A stretch of DNA of 64,000 nt from Chalara sp. BL73 (lineage: Eukaryota; Ascomycota; Leotiomycetes; Helotiales): positions 40,270-104,269 of the forward strand of contig CAKJVC010000218.1 in the NCBI GenBank assembly GCA_918026815.1, in the 5' to 3' direction. Below, piece after piece: positions 1 to 12,302 of the stretch; the stretch's first letter is position 1, and each line of letters opens with the position of its first letter. The notes under the pieces are model-generated. The model worked only from the letters and a program-made list of their open reading frames with translations. It searched no databases and was not told where the DNA came from. Position numbers and translations under genes: made by a program.

Positions 1-3000
1 TGTGCTCTCGTGAAGTTGTTGAGATGCTGCGGCTGGTTCAATCAATGTCATTGTACAGCCTCAAAATCAACCTAAGCCGTTTTGGTAAATATTGGTCACG
101 AGATTCACTTTTACATATTCACGAGGAGGTTCCTAATGATGTATTACTAATGTTTATATATCAAAAAATTCCCTTAAATCAGAGAAAGCAACTTCATTCT
201 AGCACTCCTATCCAACACCGAATGGAATTTGAGAGCGCGAAGTGTCTTAAAACGGCTAGATAAGGATAAGAATGTCCTAGCATGCGTCATATTAATAATA
301 TTTGACTTGGGAAGGATACAGAGGGCATGTTTTCATAAACTCGCTACGGCAGAGACCTACCAGCGCGTGATAGCTAGCATCCTTAGGTGTTTTGCAGGGA
401 ATATGGTTTGTCGCCTCCACTCACTAGTCTGCTTGATGGGCGTATTGCTGACCTACCATTTCATCCCATAGCCAGCAGCAAGCTAAGCGTACTGGATACT
501 TTGGATATAGCTGGCACGCTTGAGTTGGAACCTTGGGCGTATTAGTACGTCTACAACTCAATCCGTGCAGAACAGGTGCTGGCGGAACTATGGAAATTCT
601 GGCACCTCAAAGTTAGCGGGATCTAGGAACATGAGATTGCCAAATAAAATCTGGATTTGGGGCTCGCTTTTTTTGCGCAGAAAACTCTGATAGCTACTTA
701 CCAGAACCCACATGGAGCTTGGGCTAATCGGCCGTAAACATGATTTTTCAGTTCGGCGGCCACCAGGACTAGAAGGGCCAAAGTTGCGGTACTAAATGCT
801 TTCGGTGTCTACGATGGTAACGGCTCTGGGCTGAAGACTTTCGTGGTAAGAAAATATTTATAGGATGGAATTCTTATTTCTTATGCTTTCAGCCGTTTCT
901 TTTTAATCGTTCCTGCTTTGTACCATTTTGTTTGGGCAAGCTCCTAGCATATTTGCTACAAGGGAATCAGGAGAGCAATCATGCGTGAAGCTCACAGCAT
1001 CAGAAATTCCATTTGCTTGGCTTAGGAAAAGAATCCGAACATAGACTCGAAAGGCAACTTCACAATTTACCTGTGGAATGGAATATCATGATCTAGGAGA
1101 ATCTGCTGATTGTTCTGGCGCCCTACGCAGTCTGCTAACAACAACAAAAGATATCTCCATATCTCCATATACACTTGGACTGTGATACTATTCTTTTCCA
1201 GGTTCGTTCGAGAGAGGAATCTGACTATCCTCGTGCGGTCTCAAACAGTCCTTCCGAAGCAAGAGTTCCATGGAATGAGGTACCTCCCTATCAGTCTTGC
1301 AACCTTGGTTTCAGGACACAACGGAAATTAATCTCATTCGGAGAATTGATCACGAAGTCAGCACAAGAGGCTGTTTCTAAAATTGAAGACGCTTGTACTC
1401 GTAGTATGAACAGGCGAAGTTGACAACCGAAGTAGGTTCTTGAGCAGAAATCGATAACTTTCGGAAACCTGCACAAAGTTTGCCATCCTACAGGACCACG
1501 TGCGTGCATTCTCACCGGATACGATATACCTTCCTGGAATATGAGGTTAGATTCGAGTCCTGGTGTGAGAGGGTAGATGCATGGCTGGGCAAAATGCGAC
1601 CAGAAGTCAAGTTCGTGCTCCTAGGTAAATGGGCAGTCGGTAGCAAGTCGGTTGGTAGCCATTACTAAGACAAATATGGTACTGAGATTGCTACTAGTGT
1701 CGAGAAGCACAATGATTCTCAGAAGCCTGATGTTATGATGGAATCAAACTAGGTGAATGTCTTCGCTGGTACTAATGATATGATGGCGACGGCATATTCC
1801 GTTCGGCAGGTGCTCTCTTTTTGTCTCAGTTCCCTTCTCAATGAATGATAAGCCCTGGCAATCTACGTGATAACACAAATTATTGAGAGGTACGTTGAAT
1901 TTGGGGCGGAATACAATGAAGCATCGGCTGGAAGTCAAAAAGTTATTTTTTCAGCAAGGCCGAGATCCTGAGAATTTGCATTGCTCTGACAAAAACTGCA
2001 GATACTCCGTACAAGGCAGTAAGAAAGTAAGCTCCACAACGAACTTCATAAGTCTCACAAGATGCTGTTTACTTGGGAGGAGTCGCATCCAATTCTTCCA
2101 AACTTACAAGGCGGCCACTGTTGGACTAGGTCCTATTAAAAAAGCCTTTCCTTGTGTTCCTTGATTTTTGGTGTGAATGATACACATTCTACTATCTCCC
2201 AGCAAATGACGACTGGGAAATTGGCTGCTCTAGCGATTGTTCGGCGTTACTTTGCAGGCATGACCTGCAGCTCGTTTACTGAATTGGAAGAAAATGAAAT
2301 TTTCAGTTTACTCAGTCACCCCATCTTAGGCCGGCCCGCAAATTCGACGGTCCGTCAATCATTCGGAGGCACTCTTGAAGTATCTCGGGTGAGCATTAAA
2401 CTTCACCATTTCTCTTTCTTTCGGGACTCAACCACCTTTGCTCGTTTAATTGGCGCCAAAGCGTTAAAAGCTACTGGAAGTTCCGCTAATAATACTACCC
2501 TGTGGTGGTGCGAGTCTATTTGACACATGCGCGAAAAACGCTGGACTCCTTTGATTTGTGAGTAAGACGACCTGCATCTCAAACATGTCTAGTTCTAGTA
2601 ATGCGAGTAAAGCTGCGCCGCATCCGCTTCTCCGTTATAGATGATTTCATGATATTTGTTAATGAGAAGTCCAATACTTTCTGATACCAACGACGGCTCA
2701 TGTGATGATATTTCGGAGACCATCCATATTCATTGCCCACATTAATCCGATGCCACATTTATCAATTTTATCCATCTTATCCGCAACCACCCTACCTTGT
2801 GGCACCCCAGTTTCCCCACCGGTTAATATCTCCCCACAAACCATGTTGAAATGCAGCGTCGATCTGGTTGATTTGGTAATACTGAGAATTTGTTACTATA
2901 TAGTTGCGTTGTAGTCCAATTTCCTAATTTCTTTCTAGCAGATGTTCGGGTTGAGCAGAAGCCATTTCATTTGATTCTGGGTCTAAAAGTCAGCGCCTAT

Positions 3001-3010
3001 CCCTAACAAA
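1..3010. other. Intergenic; no recognisable gene
   Basis: Only short open frames (under about 125 codons) are present on both strands, and none resembles a protein family I know. The longest, on the plus strand at 2152-2523, has no motif and no splice-linked partner. The base composition and lack of long frames fit decayed or non-coding DNA, but no named element can be supported. The last few hundred bases should include the promoter of the sugar transporter that starts at 3011. Confidence 0.5.
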
Positions 3011-5011
3011 ATGGTCAATGTCCATGCTGTCACCGAGCACGGTGCCAAAGCTCACCAGGCTGAGGTTATCGTAGCTCAAAGAGAAGCTCCCCAGTTCGAA
3101 AAAGTCGAATGGAGAAGAGAACCGCATCTACGAAAGCTCTACCTTTGGGGTTGCGTTCTGATGATTGCGTCGGCCACCACAGGTTACGATGGGTAAGAAC
3201 TTCCTTAAAAGTATGTATAGCTGGACTAATTGGGTATCATAGAATGCTTGTTAATACAGTCCAGCAAATCAAACTGTGGGGGGAGTATTTTCCTGAAGTC
3301 AAGGACAACAATAAGCTTGGGCTACTCGTCAATATGTACAATATTGGATCTATTGTGAGCTTCTTCGTTACGTGAGTATCGTATCATGAACCTTGTGGTA
3401 TATTCAGGTGCTGACTTTATCGCTATAGTCCCACACTTGCAGATAAATATGGGAGAAAGATAACCATTGCCATTGGGTGTTGTTTCATGATTCTAGGAGG
3501 TTGCCTCTCCGCCTTCTGCAATGGTTATGGAAGTAGGTTCACGCTTCGTGTGTGGCGAAACATGCAGCTAACCACGTTAAGTGTTCATTGCCGGTCGGTT
3601 CATTCTCGGTTTCGGAAACAGTTTCGCCCAAATGTGCTCACCTCTCTTATTGACTGAAATCTGTCACCCGCAACATCGTGGCCCTGTGACTGCAGTCTAT
3701 AACTGCCTATGGAACCTAGGCGCTCTCCTTGTTGCGTGGATCGGATGGGGTACTTCGCAAGTTCATAATAACTGGTCCTGGAGATCCATCACGTTCCTTC
3801 AGATCGCTCCTTCTCTGATTCAGGTAAGTCATTTTCTCACAATTAGACGATACAACTCCATACACGTAGAGTTTTCTATCTCTAGGAAAATACTTTTGCT
3901 TTGAAACATATCTCAATATAAACTGATTGCGAGGGTAGCTTACATTCATTTGGTGGATCCCTGAATCTCCCAGATGGTTGATGTCTAAAGACCGTCCCGA
4001 GGAGGCTTTGCAAATTCTATCGACTTATCATGCTGGAGGTGATGTCAACAACACTACTGTCCAGTTCGAGTATCGTGAAATCAAAGAAACCATCAAGCTG
4101 GAAGCTGTCGCAACACGAACCACTGGATACCTAGATTTCTTTAGGACGAAGGGCAATCGCTGGCGACTGGCCATCATTGTTTCTCTAGGAGTTATCTCGC
4201 AATACTCTGGAAATGCCCTGTTCTCAAACTATATGAACACGATCTACGAAGGTGCTGGAATCACGGATCAGAATCAGAAGCTTGGCGTAAGTATCGTCAT
4301 CACTGTGCATATATTGAAGATGAACTCACAAGTCTTAGCTGAGTGGCGGCAAGACAATCCTCGATTTGATTGTCACTATTGCGGCCGCCATGACTGTCGA
4401 CAGATTCGGCCGTCGCCCACTCTTTCTGGTCTCCGCCGGAGGAATGGTCGCATCCTTCGTGCTATGGACAATCTGTGGTGCTGTCTATGAGAACTCGAAC
4501 GAGAAAAACACGTCTTCTGGCTATGCCCAGCTTGTCTTCATTTGGATATTCGGTGTCTTCTACGATATTGGTTTCTCCGGCTTGCTCGTTGCATATGCCC
4601 TTGAGGTTCTTCCTTTTGAGCTCCGTGCCAAGGGCATGATGATCATGAACATCACCGTCCAGGCTATATTGGCACTTAGTAACCAAACCAGCAAGCTAGC
4701 TTGGGATAATCTTCCCAATCATTGGAATTTTATGTTATTCTACACTGTGAGGAATATCAATTACCCTTGATTCATTCTTGAGCGACCCTGCTGACTTAAA
4801 ATAGCTTTGGGATACCGTTGAATTCGTATTCGTCTACTTTGTCTATGTGGAGACCAACGGCCCAACCTTGGAGGAAATCGCAAAGATCTTCGATGGTGAA
4901 GATGCGGTTCCACATCTCAACATTGATCAGATTGCGAAGGAAATCCATGCTGCCGAGCATGATGAGGGCATAGTTGAGAAACAGATGGCTTCTGAGAAGT
5001 CGGGTGTCTAG
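3011..5011 (+). CDS. MFS sugar transporter (hexose/lactose permease type)
   Basis: This is a plasma-membrane sugar:proton symporter of the major facilitator superfamily, sugar-porter branch. Seven exons join in frame: 3011-3192, 3243-3371, 3429-3532, 3582-3823, 3939-4286, 4339-4746 and 4805-5011. They give about 539 residues, normal for 12-helix fungal sugar porters. Family marks occur in order: ADKYGRK after helix 2, IAGRFILGFGNS with a following TEICHPQHRG, then PESPRWL before the central loop, DRFGRRPLF after helix 8 and VETNGPTLEEI after helix 12. All introns are GT...AG and 50-115 bases long. The start is the first ATG in frame with the family alignment. The long soluble N-terminus fits the LAC12-like subgroup. 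The substrate cannot be told from sequence; hexose, lactose and other disaccharides are all transported by relatives. No sugar-utilisation enzyme lies next to it. Confidence 0.93.
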
Positions 5012-6072
5012 GTCATCATAATCGATAGACGAATCAAGATCAGGAATGGCGAGACAGAGGCTAGTAAGATACTGTGGTTGGGACATTATGGTCAGACCGA
5101 ACTGTCGTTTATAATTTACTATGCAAAGTGAGGAATATTTAGGGCCGTCCTCCGACTCAGATCATTCGAGCTTTGCTCAGCAATAATCGTTGCAATAATA
5201 GTTAAGCTTGCCACTATAGCTCTTTTAAGTATCTTCAGCTTGGTTGAATAAATGAATCTAGAAGTCGTTGGGCATACTTAAATGCGCTTCTCGGTTAGAG
5301 ATCGGTTAATCTAGACATGGGTCATAATGTTCCTTCCTATTTTTGGGTTTAATAGACTAATCAGTAGGCAGAACAGGGACATGAAGGTAATGTGAATTAA
5401 GATTACCTAAGGAATAAGCTTAAAGCAGGAGCCTCCTAGTATTGTGATGCTTTGCTTAATATACAGTCTACTTTAATTTACCTAATACTTTTGTCTGCAG
5501 TGCTGCAACTCCAGACTCAATCGGGGATAGCCCGCTAGTACATTTTACTAATACTTGTCAAGCTCATGAGCTTAACTAATAATCGCGTCATTATGTTAGT
5601 TAGGACTCTCATTTTGCTTAGTTTAAACTTTAATTCAACCACTTAACTGTAGTGTTGTAGTGCCGTACGATGAACGATACGCCATATAGGATGCTCAATA
5701 GAATTCGCCGGTAAAGTTCTTCATTTAATATTCTTGTATGGTTAAAATAAACCAATGTATACCAAATCACGGTGAACGTAGTGGAGTAAATGCTATTTAT
5801 AGATGATAGACAGGGGTTCACTTGAACCCTGACTTCGTCGAAGAATATCTCCTTTCCTGACAGCTCGTCCTATAGCACACTGATAGCCAAAGACACACGG
5901 ACGCAAACTGAAATATAAGTGTCTACATAGAAGAAGAAAGAAAAGAGCAGTAAAAGTTGTTCGCTTTCGAAGTAACAAACCAGAACCATAACGAGAAGAG
6001 TTACAACTGAAATATCTGTGCCGCTCTAAAGTTTTGAGAGACGAACTGTGGTGAAGAACAAAGAGACGTCTG
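5012..6072. other. AT-rich intergenic region
   Basis: There is no coding signal in this roughly 1 kb stretch between the sugar transporter and the HET gene. It is AT-rich, and short minus-strand frames near 5630-5980 have no recognisable content. It must hold the 3' end of the transporter transcript and the promoter of the HET-domain gene, but no defined site could be picked out. Confidence 0.5.
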
Positions 6073-8424
6073 ATGTCTGACAGCCTAGAGCCGTCCGGTC
6101 ACTGCCGATTTTGTAATGACCTGAATCTCGGCTCTATTGCCCAAATCCCCTTCGATGACTGGGTGTCGGGAATATCTAGCTCATCATGTCTGACCTGTCA
6201 GATCATGGTCCAAGCAATCCAGAAACTGAGCCCCAAGTTTCTAGAAGGGGCATTTGGGGGGCGAATAGCCGGATCTCATCCAGAGCTAGGTCTGTGGTTG
6301 TCGGTAGGAGAAAATTGTAGGGTGGTTATCGGAATTATTGAGAATGGATGCGGCGGTAGAGCCGTCAGCATTCAGCTCTACTATTCTTCGACTGATACTG
6401 GTTAGTAAGCTCTGCAAATGCCCGTTCTTCTCCAATTATATCTTTCGCCGGATGTGATATCTGGAATTTTGGTGATGAATTTTGTTTCATAGGAGCCAGA
6501 ACCTCTCCACTTCAAAAATACTTTTGTTTTGTACAGCCCTTCCACACAATTCACATCTTAGTACTGTTTTTTATGTTCAAATCAGCTTACAAGAGAAGAA
6601 GTGTCATCACGAATACCGCAGATAGGAACCGCTGGTGACATATCCCTAATCCCAGGCGACACGCAAATGTGGTTATTCTTGCAGAAGTGCCTTAACGACT
6701 GCATTACTAAACACGAGAAATGTAAAGCAGCGCAAGACTCTAATTGGTATCCTGAAAGACTGCTATGTGTCGCTCGGGATAAATCCAGTAAAGATAACTT
6801 GCGGTTGATACAAACGAAGCATCATCCGCCTTGCTCGCCCTACATCACCTTGAGCCACTGCTGGGGCTCAGCATCTCCCTTCCATACAAGCAAGAAGAAT
6901 TTCCCCTTGCTTCTCAAAAATATCTCTCTTTCAGTACTCCCCAGAACATTTCAAGACTGTGTATTCGCGGCGCAGGAACTAGGAGTTCAGTATATCTGGA
7001 TTGACAGTCTCTGCATTGTTCAAGATGACCGTAGTGACTGGGCGAGGCATGCGCAAAGCATGGGCAAGATATATAAAAACTCTCTATTCACACTAGCAGC
7101 CGTATCTTCTCCTAACAGTTATGTACCGTTCCTAGGCCCAGACGCACCGAGTGATCGAGACAACTGGCAGGCAATCAATATAGATGTCGATATGGGAATC
7201 ACGAAGTCGGTGTCTGCAAGCGGAGGATCTAATAGAACCCAGCTCAAAGCACGGAGATGGGATCCCTACCTCCTTCCCACTCTTTTTGACGGCCCTCTTG
7301 AGCACCGCGGTTGGGCATGGCAGGAGCGTTATCTTTCCACCCGCATCATAGATTTTACTCGGGAAGAAGCACGATGGCGTTGCAAAACTTCCGAAACATG
7401 TGAATGCGTTGACTTTATGCTAAGCACGACGTCACAATTCACCCCGGATCTCGAACCTGCGAAAGGCAAAGGAGGGAAGGAGTTACTCATCAGAAAGTGG
7501 CGAGATATCGTGACCGACTATTCTAGGCGTGAGCTCACATATAGCACTGACAAACTCCCAGCACTTTCAGGTGCGGCATCGCACTTCCAAAACCACTTAA
7601 AATGGGATTATTTAGCTGGCATATGGTTAGCAGACTTCCCACATAGCCTAGCATGGTACCGCAGGGAGCTGAATGACTGCCCAACCGGCAAGCCCCAACT
7701 GCAGGGCTCTCTGGATAATGGTGTGCCTTCTTGGTCCTGGGCATCCGTTCCTCAAGAGACATTATGGATATGGGACTATTACTTAAAAGAATTTGCACGC
7801 ACAAAGGAAGGGATAGCCCTTGACAGCCAAATAAAGCTCATTAATATTAACTGTAGGCCTAGTTCGGATAATATCTTTGGTGAGGTGGAAGCAGGAAGCT
7901 ATATCAAACTCCAAGGCAAGGTTGTGGAGGCCGAAATTGAAAGTGATTTACACAGCTGTGCCTGCGTGCGTCGAAAGGGCTTCAAGCCCCAGCATATAGT
8001 TCCGGATTGTATTATTACCTCCGACAGTTCTTCCTGGAACCTTACAGAACACATTCGGTCTGGGATCCGACCGAAAGCTACCAAACCGCACAGATCAACA
8101 AGAAGAGCGGTTAAGAAAGACAGACTTGAGGCTAGCTTTGTCAAGGGAAGTAGGTATAAGGGAGATGTGTACTGCCTCCTTCTTTTCACAACCACCCAGA
8201 ATGGGAAGAACCATGCCTGTATTCTGATACTGGGTCAGAAGGCGGGTAGTAGCGATACGTACCAAAGATTGGGCATTGGAAACAGCGACTCTGGCTGGTC
8301 CAGACCTCTCTATAAGCACCGCAAAAATTGGGAAGTCTGGACAGGCTGGGAAGAGCTAGAGGAGTGGGAGGAGTGGGAACGCTGGTTCAAGGATGCGGAG
8401 GTCCGCACGCTGACGATTATCTGA
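6073..8424 (+). CDS. HET-domain protein (heterokaryon incompatibility type)
   Basis: Proteins of this family act in fungal non-self recognition and can trigger programmed cell death when incompatible hyphae fuse; many paralogues have unknown triggers. The first exon (6073-6400) holds a cysteine-containing start with CRFCNDLNL and SSSCLTCQIM, usual in front of HET domains. The second exon (from about 6586-6596 to 8424) carries the HET core: YITLSHCWG, LPRTFQDCVFAAQELG, YIWIDSLCIVQDD and WARHAQSMGKIYKNS. Downstream come GWAWQERYLSTR and WSWASV, also typical. The whole is about 715 residues. The intron near 6401-6595 is certain in outline, but its acceptor is not: the nearest good AG (6585) is out of phase with the donor at 6401, so a small extra exon or a weaker acceptor is needed. 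No helical membrane segment, NACHT or repeat domain is attached. Confidence 0.88.
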
Positions 8425-9793
8425 AGACATTTAGAGCTTATTTCCCGAGTAACTACGCATATTTCGGCGATAAGCTTACGTCTCCAATGTGGGCTAGAAA
8501 TTTGATCTGGCATATAATGTAGGACTTGAAGGGGATAATGTCTTCATATGAAAATTCTTATTCCACGACTCCCATAATATCCTGGCAGCACCCGTGATCT
8601 TAGTTGAGACTGAACAAGCCACTCACCTCATCTTTTATCTGGTTTCTCTGATCCGCACGAGGAGGGTAGACAGCATGCATGGGTGCCCGATTGAGAGAAA
8701 TCTATTAGTAAAGGAAAGCCATCCGGAGATTGTGCTTCGCGTGGTGCAATCCATGCTTAAAGTCAATTCCAATTCATTTGGCAACGATATCTTCGCGCAC
8801 TATGGAGGCTACTCCGAAGCACGCGGTGCTGATGTTAGGCGACGTATAGGCTGTGTATGGAGACACAGAATTAATGCGACTCTGTGTCACCTTTCCAAGC
8901 TCAAATTAAAAGGAAATTAAAAAATACGGACCTAGGCCAATGTTGTAGCACAAGCACAACCCCCCAGAGTTACCATTTCGATTCCCTTGTCGCAGTATCT
9001 TTCTGAGTGGTTGGAAGTGCGCCATGTTCTGTAGTTTCGGATTCGAAGTCACACAATATTTGAAGTGAAAATTACGCTGACCTCTGCCGGGAGTGAATTC
9101 TCAAGTCATACATGTCTCACAAGTAAATATGCTACGGCTTGGGGTTTCAATTGGGGAATTTGGCAGAATCTGTTACAATTTCAATTAATTGTTCCTGCTA
9201 GTTCGATTAATGTTTTTGATTAGCCATTGATTTACAAATTTAATATGAGCTCACAGCTGCGGCTGGATCTCTGAACAAAAGCAATGAGGCTGCTTGGAGG
9301 CAGTGCGTGACGGGCCAAAGAAACCTATGTCGTTTTAATTCAATAACATTAGTAACTCCCAAGGCTCATGCGAAATAATGGCAGGTTATTGCAAGGAGTA
9401 GCAGCTGTGATTTTCTTTTTGATTTTACTCCATCATTATGCACTGGCCATAGCATTGCTTCTGGACTACTTCTCCTTCACCAAGCTCTCGCTTAAATTCA
9501 GGGGAGAAGTTCAAGATCTAAACGGAAACATACGCTCGAAGCAGTTTTAAAATTCCTTATTAATCCATAGCTTACAGATTATTTCGGCCTCAAGAATCTA
9601 AAACAGAACTGTTGACCAGACATCAGCTTGATAGCTATATTGTCAAGATAGTAATTACACTAGATAAAGCTTAAGAGAAATAGAAAAGGAAAGAATCAAT
9701 GACAAAAATAGACCAAACTTTTAGCTTCGACAGCGCATTCATCTCCAATCTTACAACACCCTAACAAAATCCTACAACATCTGTATCACTATT
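8425..9793. other. Intergenic, no supported gene
   Basis: Short open frames at 8594-8920 and 9368-9550 (plus strand) have no recognisable motif. The second half is AT-rich. The interval separates the convergent HET gene and NRPS-like module, so it should contain two 3' ends rather than promoters. Confidence 0.45.
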
Positions 9794-12302
9794 TTACATC
9801 ATCTTCACCATTACTGTCGAACTCTTCGCCATAATAGTCGAAGTCTTGTCTTGGATTCCCTGATCCAGCAAATGGCGGGTCCAATATTTCTCTGCCTGTG
9901 CATGGAGCTTTTTACGATCGGTCTTTTTCGATGCGGTTTTGGGAATATGATTGACGATCAAATACTGCCGAGGGATCATGTCATGGGTGAGCACCCTTTG
10001 CAAGGTAGCCTCGATTTCAGCAACCCTCCTTGATGCCTGAGGGCAGAGTGTTGATGGTTTGAAAATGGTCTCACCACCATATTTTACCTCCGACATCGGG
10101 TGATCGTGTAGATAGACATATGCCACAAGAACAGGCTGAGCCGAAGCAGTAATACCTCCAAGAAGATCAACCATTATGGCATCATTGTCGCTCAGAGCTT
10201 TCCTCGCGCAATGCTCAACCTCAGTGGCATCAACTCTGCCTCCATCTACTTTAAGTAACAAGTCCTTGCGTCCCACATACTCGATGGTACCATCCTGAGT
10301 GTACCGGGCTAGGTCACCCGAAAGATACATGGGTGAGGCCTTGCGTGAAGGATGCATCTCGGCCATCCAATGGGGTGTAGAATCAAGAAATCGTGCCCCC
10401 GCCGTTCTTACCAGGCCGTCAAGATATCCTCGTGCAATATTTGGCCCCTCTATCAAAACTTCACCGACGGCGCCAAAGGGCACAAGCTGTTCTGGAGATG
10501 ATAGGGATACAAGCCATATAGTGTTGCATCTTGGGCGTCCTACATTTGATGCTCTCTCCAGTGTGGGACTGCTATTGACTGCACAGAAAGTTGCCACTTC
10601 GCCCATACCATACTGGTTAACAATATTTGCCTTTCCAGACCATTTTCTTAGCACGTCTTTGGCCATTGTCTCTCCTCCAATAAATATCAGTTTTAGGGAC
10701 TTGACTTGATCTGGATCGAGCTGGACCGCTACAGTTGGAGTCAGAAATGTTGCCGTTGGCTGAAGCGAGTTGATCTCCCGTATGAGGGCTGGAATGGTAT
10801 GTTCGAACGGTTGAGGAACGCAGCAACAGCCGCCTGTCATTAGCGGAGCAAGATAATCGTTGTTGCTTATGTCAAAACAGTAGTCATCGAACTGAAAAAG
10901 TCTAGTTTCTGGTCCAAATTTGAGGACTCGAGCATAATTTGTAATTGCCGTTGAATAAGATCTGTGGGTCTGGATGATGCCTTTAGGCAGTCCAGTGCTT
11001 CCAGATGTGAACAAAACCAAGCATGCATTTTCTGGCTTCACCGAAACACACGGCGGGCGAGGGTTCTTCGGTAATGTATTTACCCATCCTTCAGAAATTT
11101 CTAGAACAGTGGGCACTAGATTCTGAAAAACAGTGGCGAATTTTGGACTCGTGAGCATCATGCTGATATTTGCTCTGTGAATTATGGACTTTAGATACGT
11201 TGGTGGATTTCTGGCATCTACCATAATGTATGCTCCTCCTGCACGAAGTATGGCAAGTCGAGTAATGATAGCCAGCGATGACTTTTCAAAGCAACACATA
11301 ATAAAAACTTCTGGACCAACGCCTCTCTCAACGAGATAGTGAGCAAGTTTGGATGTCAAACGCTCCAATGCTGCATATGTGGTGTCAGATGTAACTGAAT
11401 GGATGGCTATTGCATCTGGAGTGGCCCGACATTGGTCCAGTATTATCTCATGAACACACATTTCTTGAGCTTGAGCCACCGATGAGGTTAATCTTTGTAC
11501 TAATTGACGATCGTATTGGGAGCAGATACTGAAGCCTTCAATAGGAGCCATGGTGAATTTGCGCATTTCCGTCAGAATAGCATCGAAGGTATAGAGTAGA
11601 CTCCAAGCTAAGTCGTGAGAGATCCTTTCTGTCAGGTATTCCAGGCATGCTGTCAGCCTTCCACTTTTCGCCAGTGATGGAACGAATCGTATATCAGCCT
11701 TCAAATATTAGTGAGAAGCTCCAATGGTAAATTTGGACGCATACATTTGAAAGAGGACACCTTCGTATGTTGGAATTGGCCTGCCACCGAATGGCTACCC
11801 CACAAAATTTCTGTTGTGTCCAGGAGATCTGATGGGCGAAAGGCCCTTGCGCGTTGTCCTCATTCCTGCTCGCGTAGAATCTTTGAAGTACTACTTGGGT
11901 AGTTTCAGATGGGTCTATGCGTAGGCTGCAAACAGCACTCTTGTCTCCTAAAGCCTTCTCAAGCTCTGAACGATCACCATCATAAGCGAAAGTTAGGGCT
12001 TCTGATGGATTATATACGTGTAGCGTTATGGCAAGTGCTGTTTGCCAGACTGTGGACAGCTCAACGTGGCACTCATTTGCTAGATGTTGAAGTTGCCAAA
12101 GATTAGACCCTAATACTGGCAAAGTAACCGACTCATATCTAGTTGATATCCTGGCCGGAGCGAGCCTGAACAATATTTTCTTTCTGTAGACGTCAAGCTG
12201 ATGTCGAATCGAAAGAGTAGTAGCATTTAAGACTTGATAGACGGAGATCAGAGAGTTGTCGAGAACTGCCATGATGTAGTCGGATAACAGCAGGGTGAAC
12301 AC
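9794..12302 (-). pseudogene. NRPS-like module: partial condensation domain plus adenylation domain
   Basis: Non-ribosomal peptide synthetase modules activate an amino or other carboxylic acid as adenylate. The frame 9794-11704 carries a nearly complete adenylation domain: LFTSGSTGLPKG (A3), FDISNNDY with the binding aspartate (A4), NQYGMGEVATF (A5), YLSGDLARY (A7), GRKDLLLKVDGGRVDATE (odd A8) and PKTASKKTDRKKL (A10). No thiolation domain follows, so the acyl carrier is missing. Upstream, 11694-12302 looks like the C-terminal part of a condensation domain; its HHxxxDG active site is not recognisable. The two parts are in different frames. The A-domain frame runs upstream through condensation-like sequence but meets TAA at 11708-11710 and TAG near 11796-11798, with a frame change near 11798-11801. 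An intron from about 11798 to 11699 would rejoin the frames, so splicing is an alternative. I favour a relic; the product is unknown. Confidence 0.72.

Noticed and set aside
1535..1580. TTCGAGTCC motif resembling a tRNA B box
   Set aside because: The flanking bases do not form a T-arm stem and no A box lies at the right distance.
2152..2523. 123-codon plus-strand frame considered as a small gene
   Set aside because: No recognisable motif, no promoter or splice context, and the surrounding 3 kb looks non-coding.
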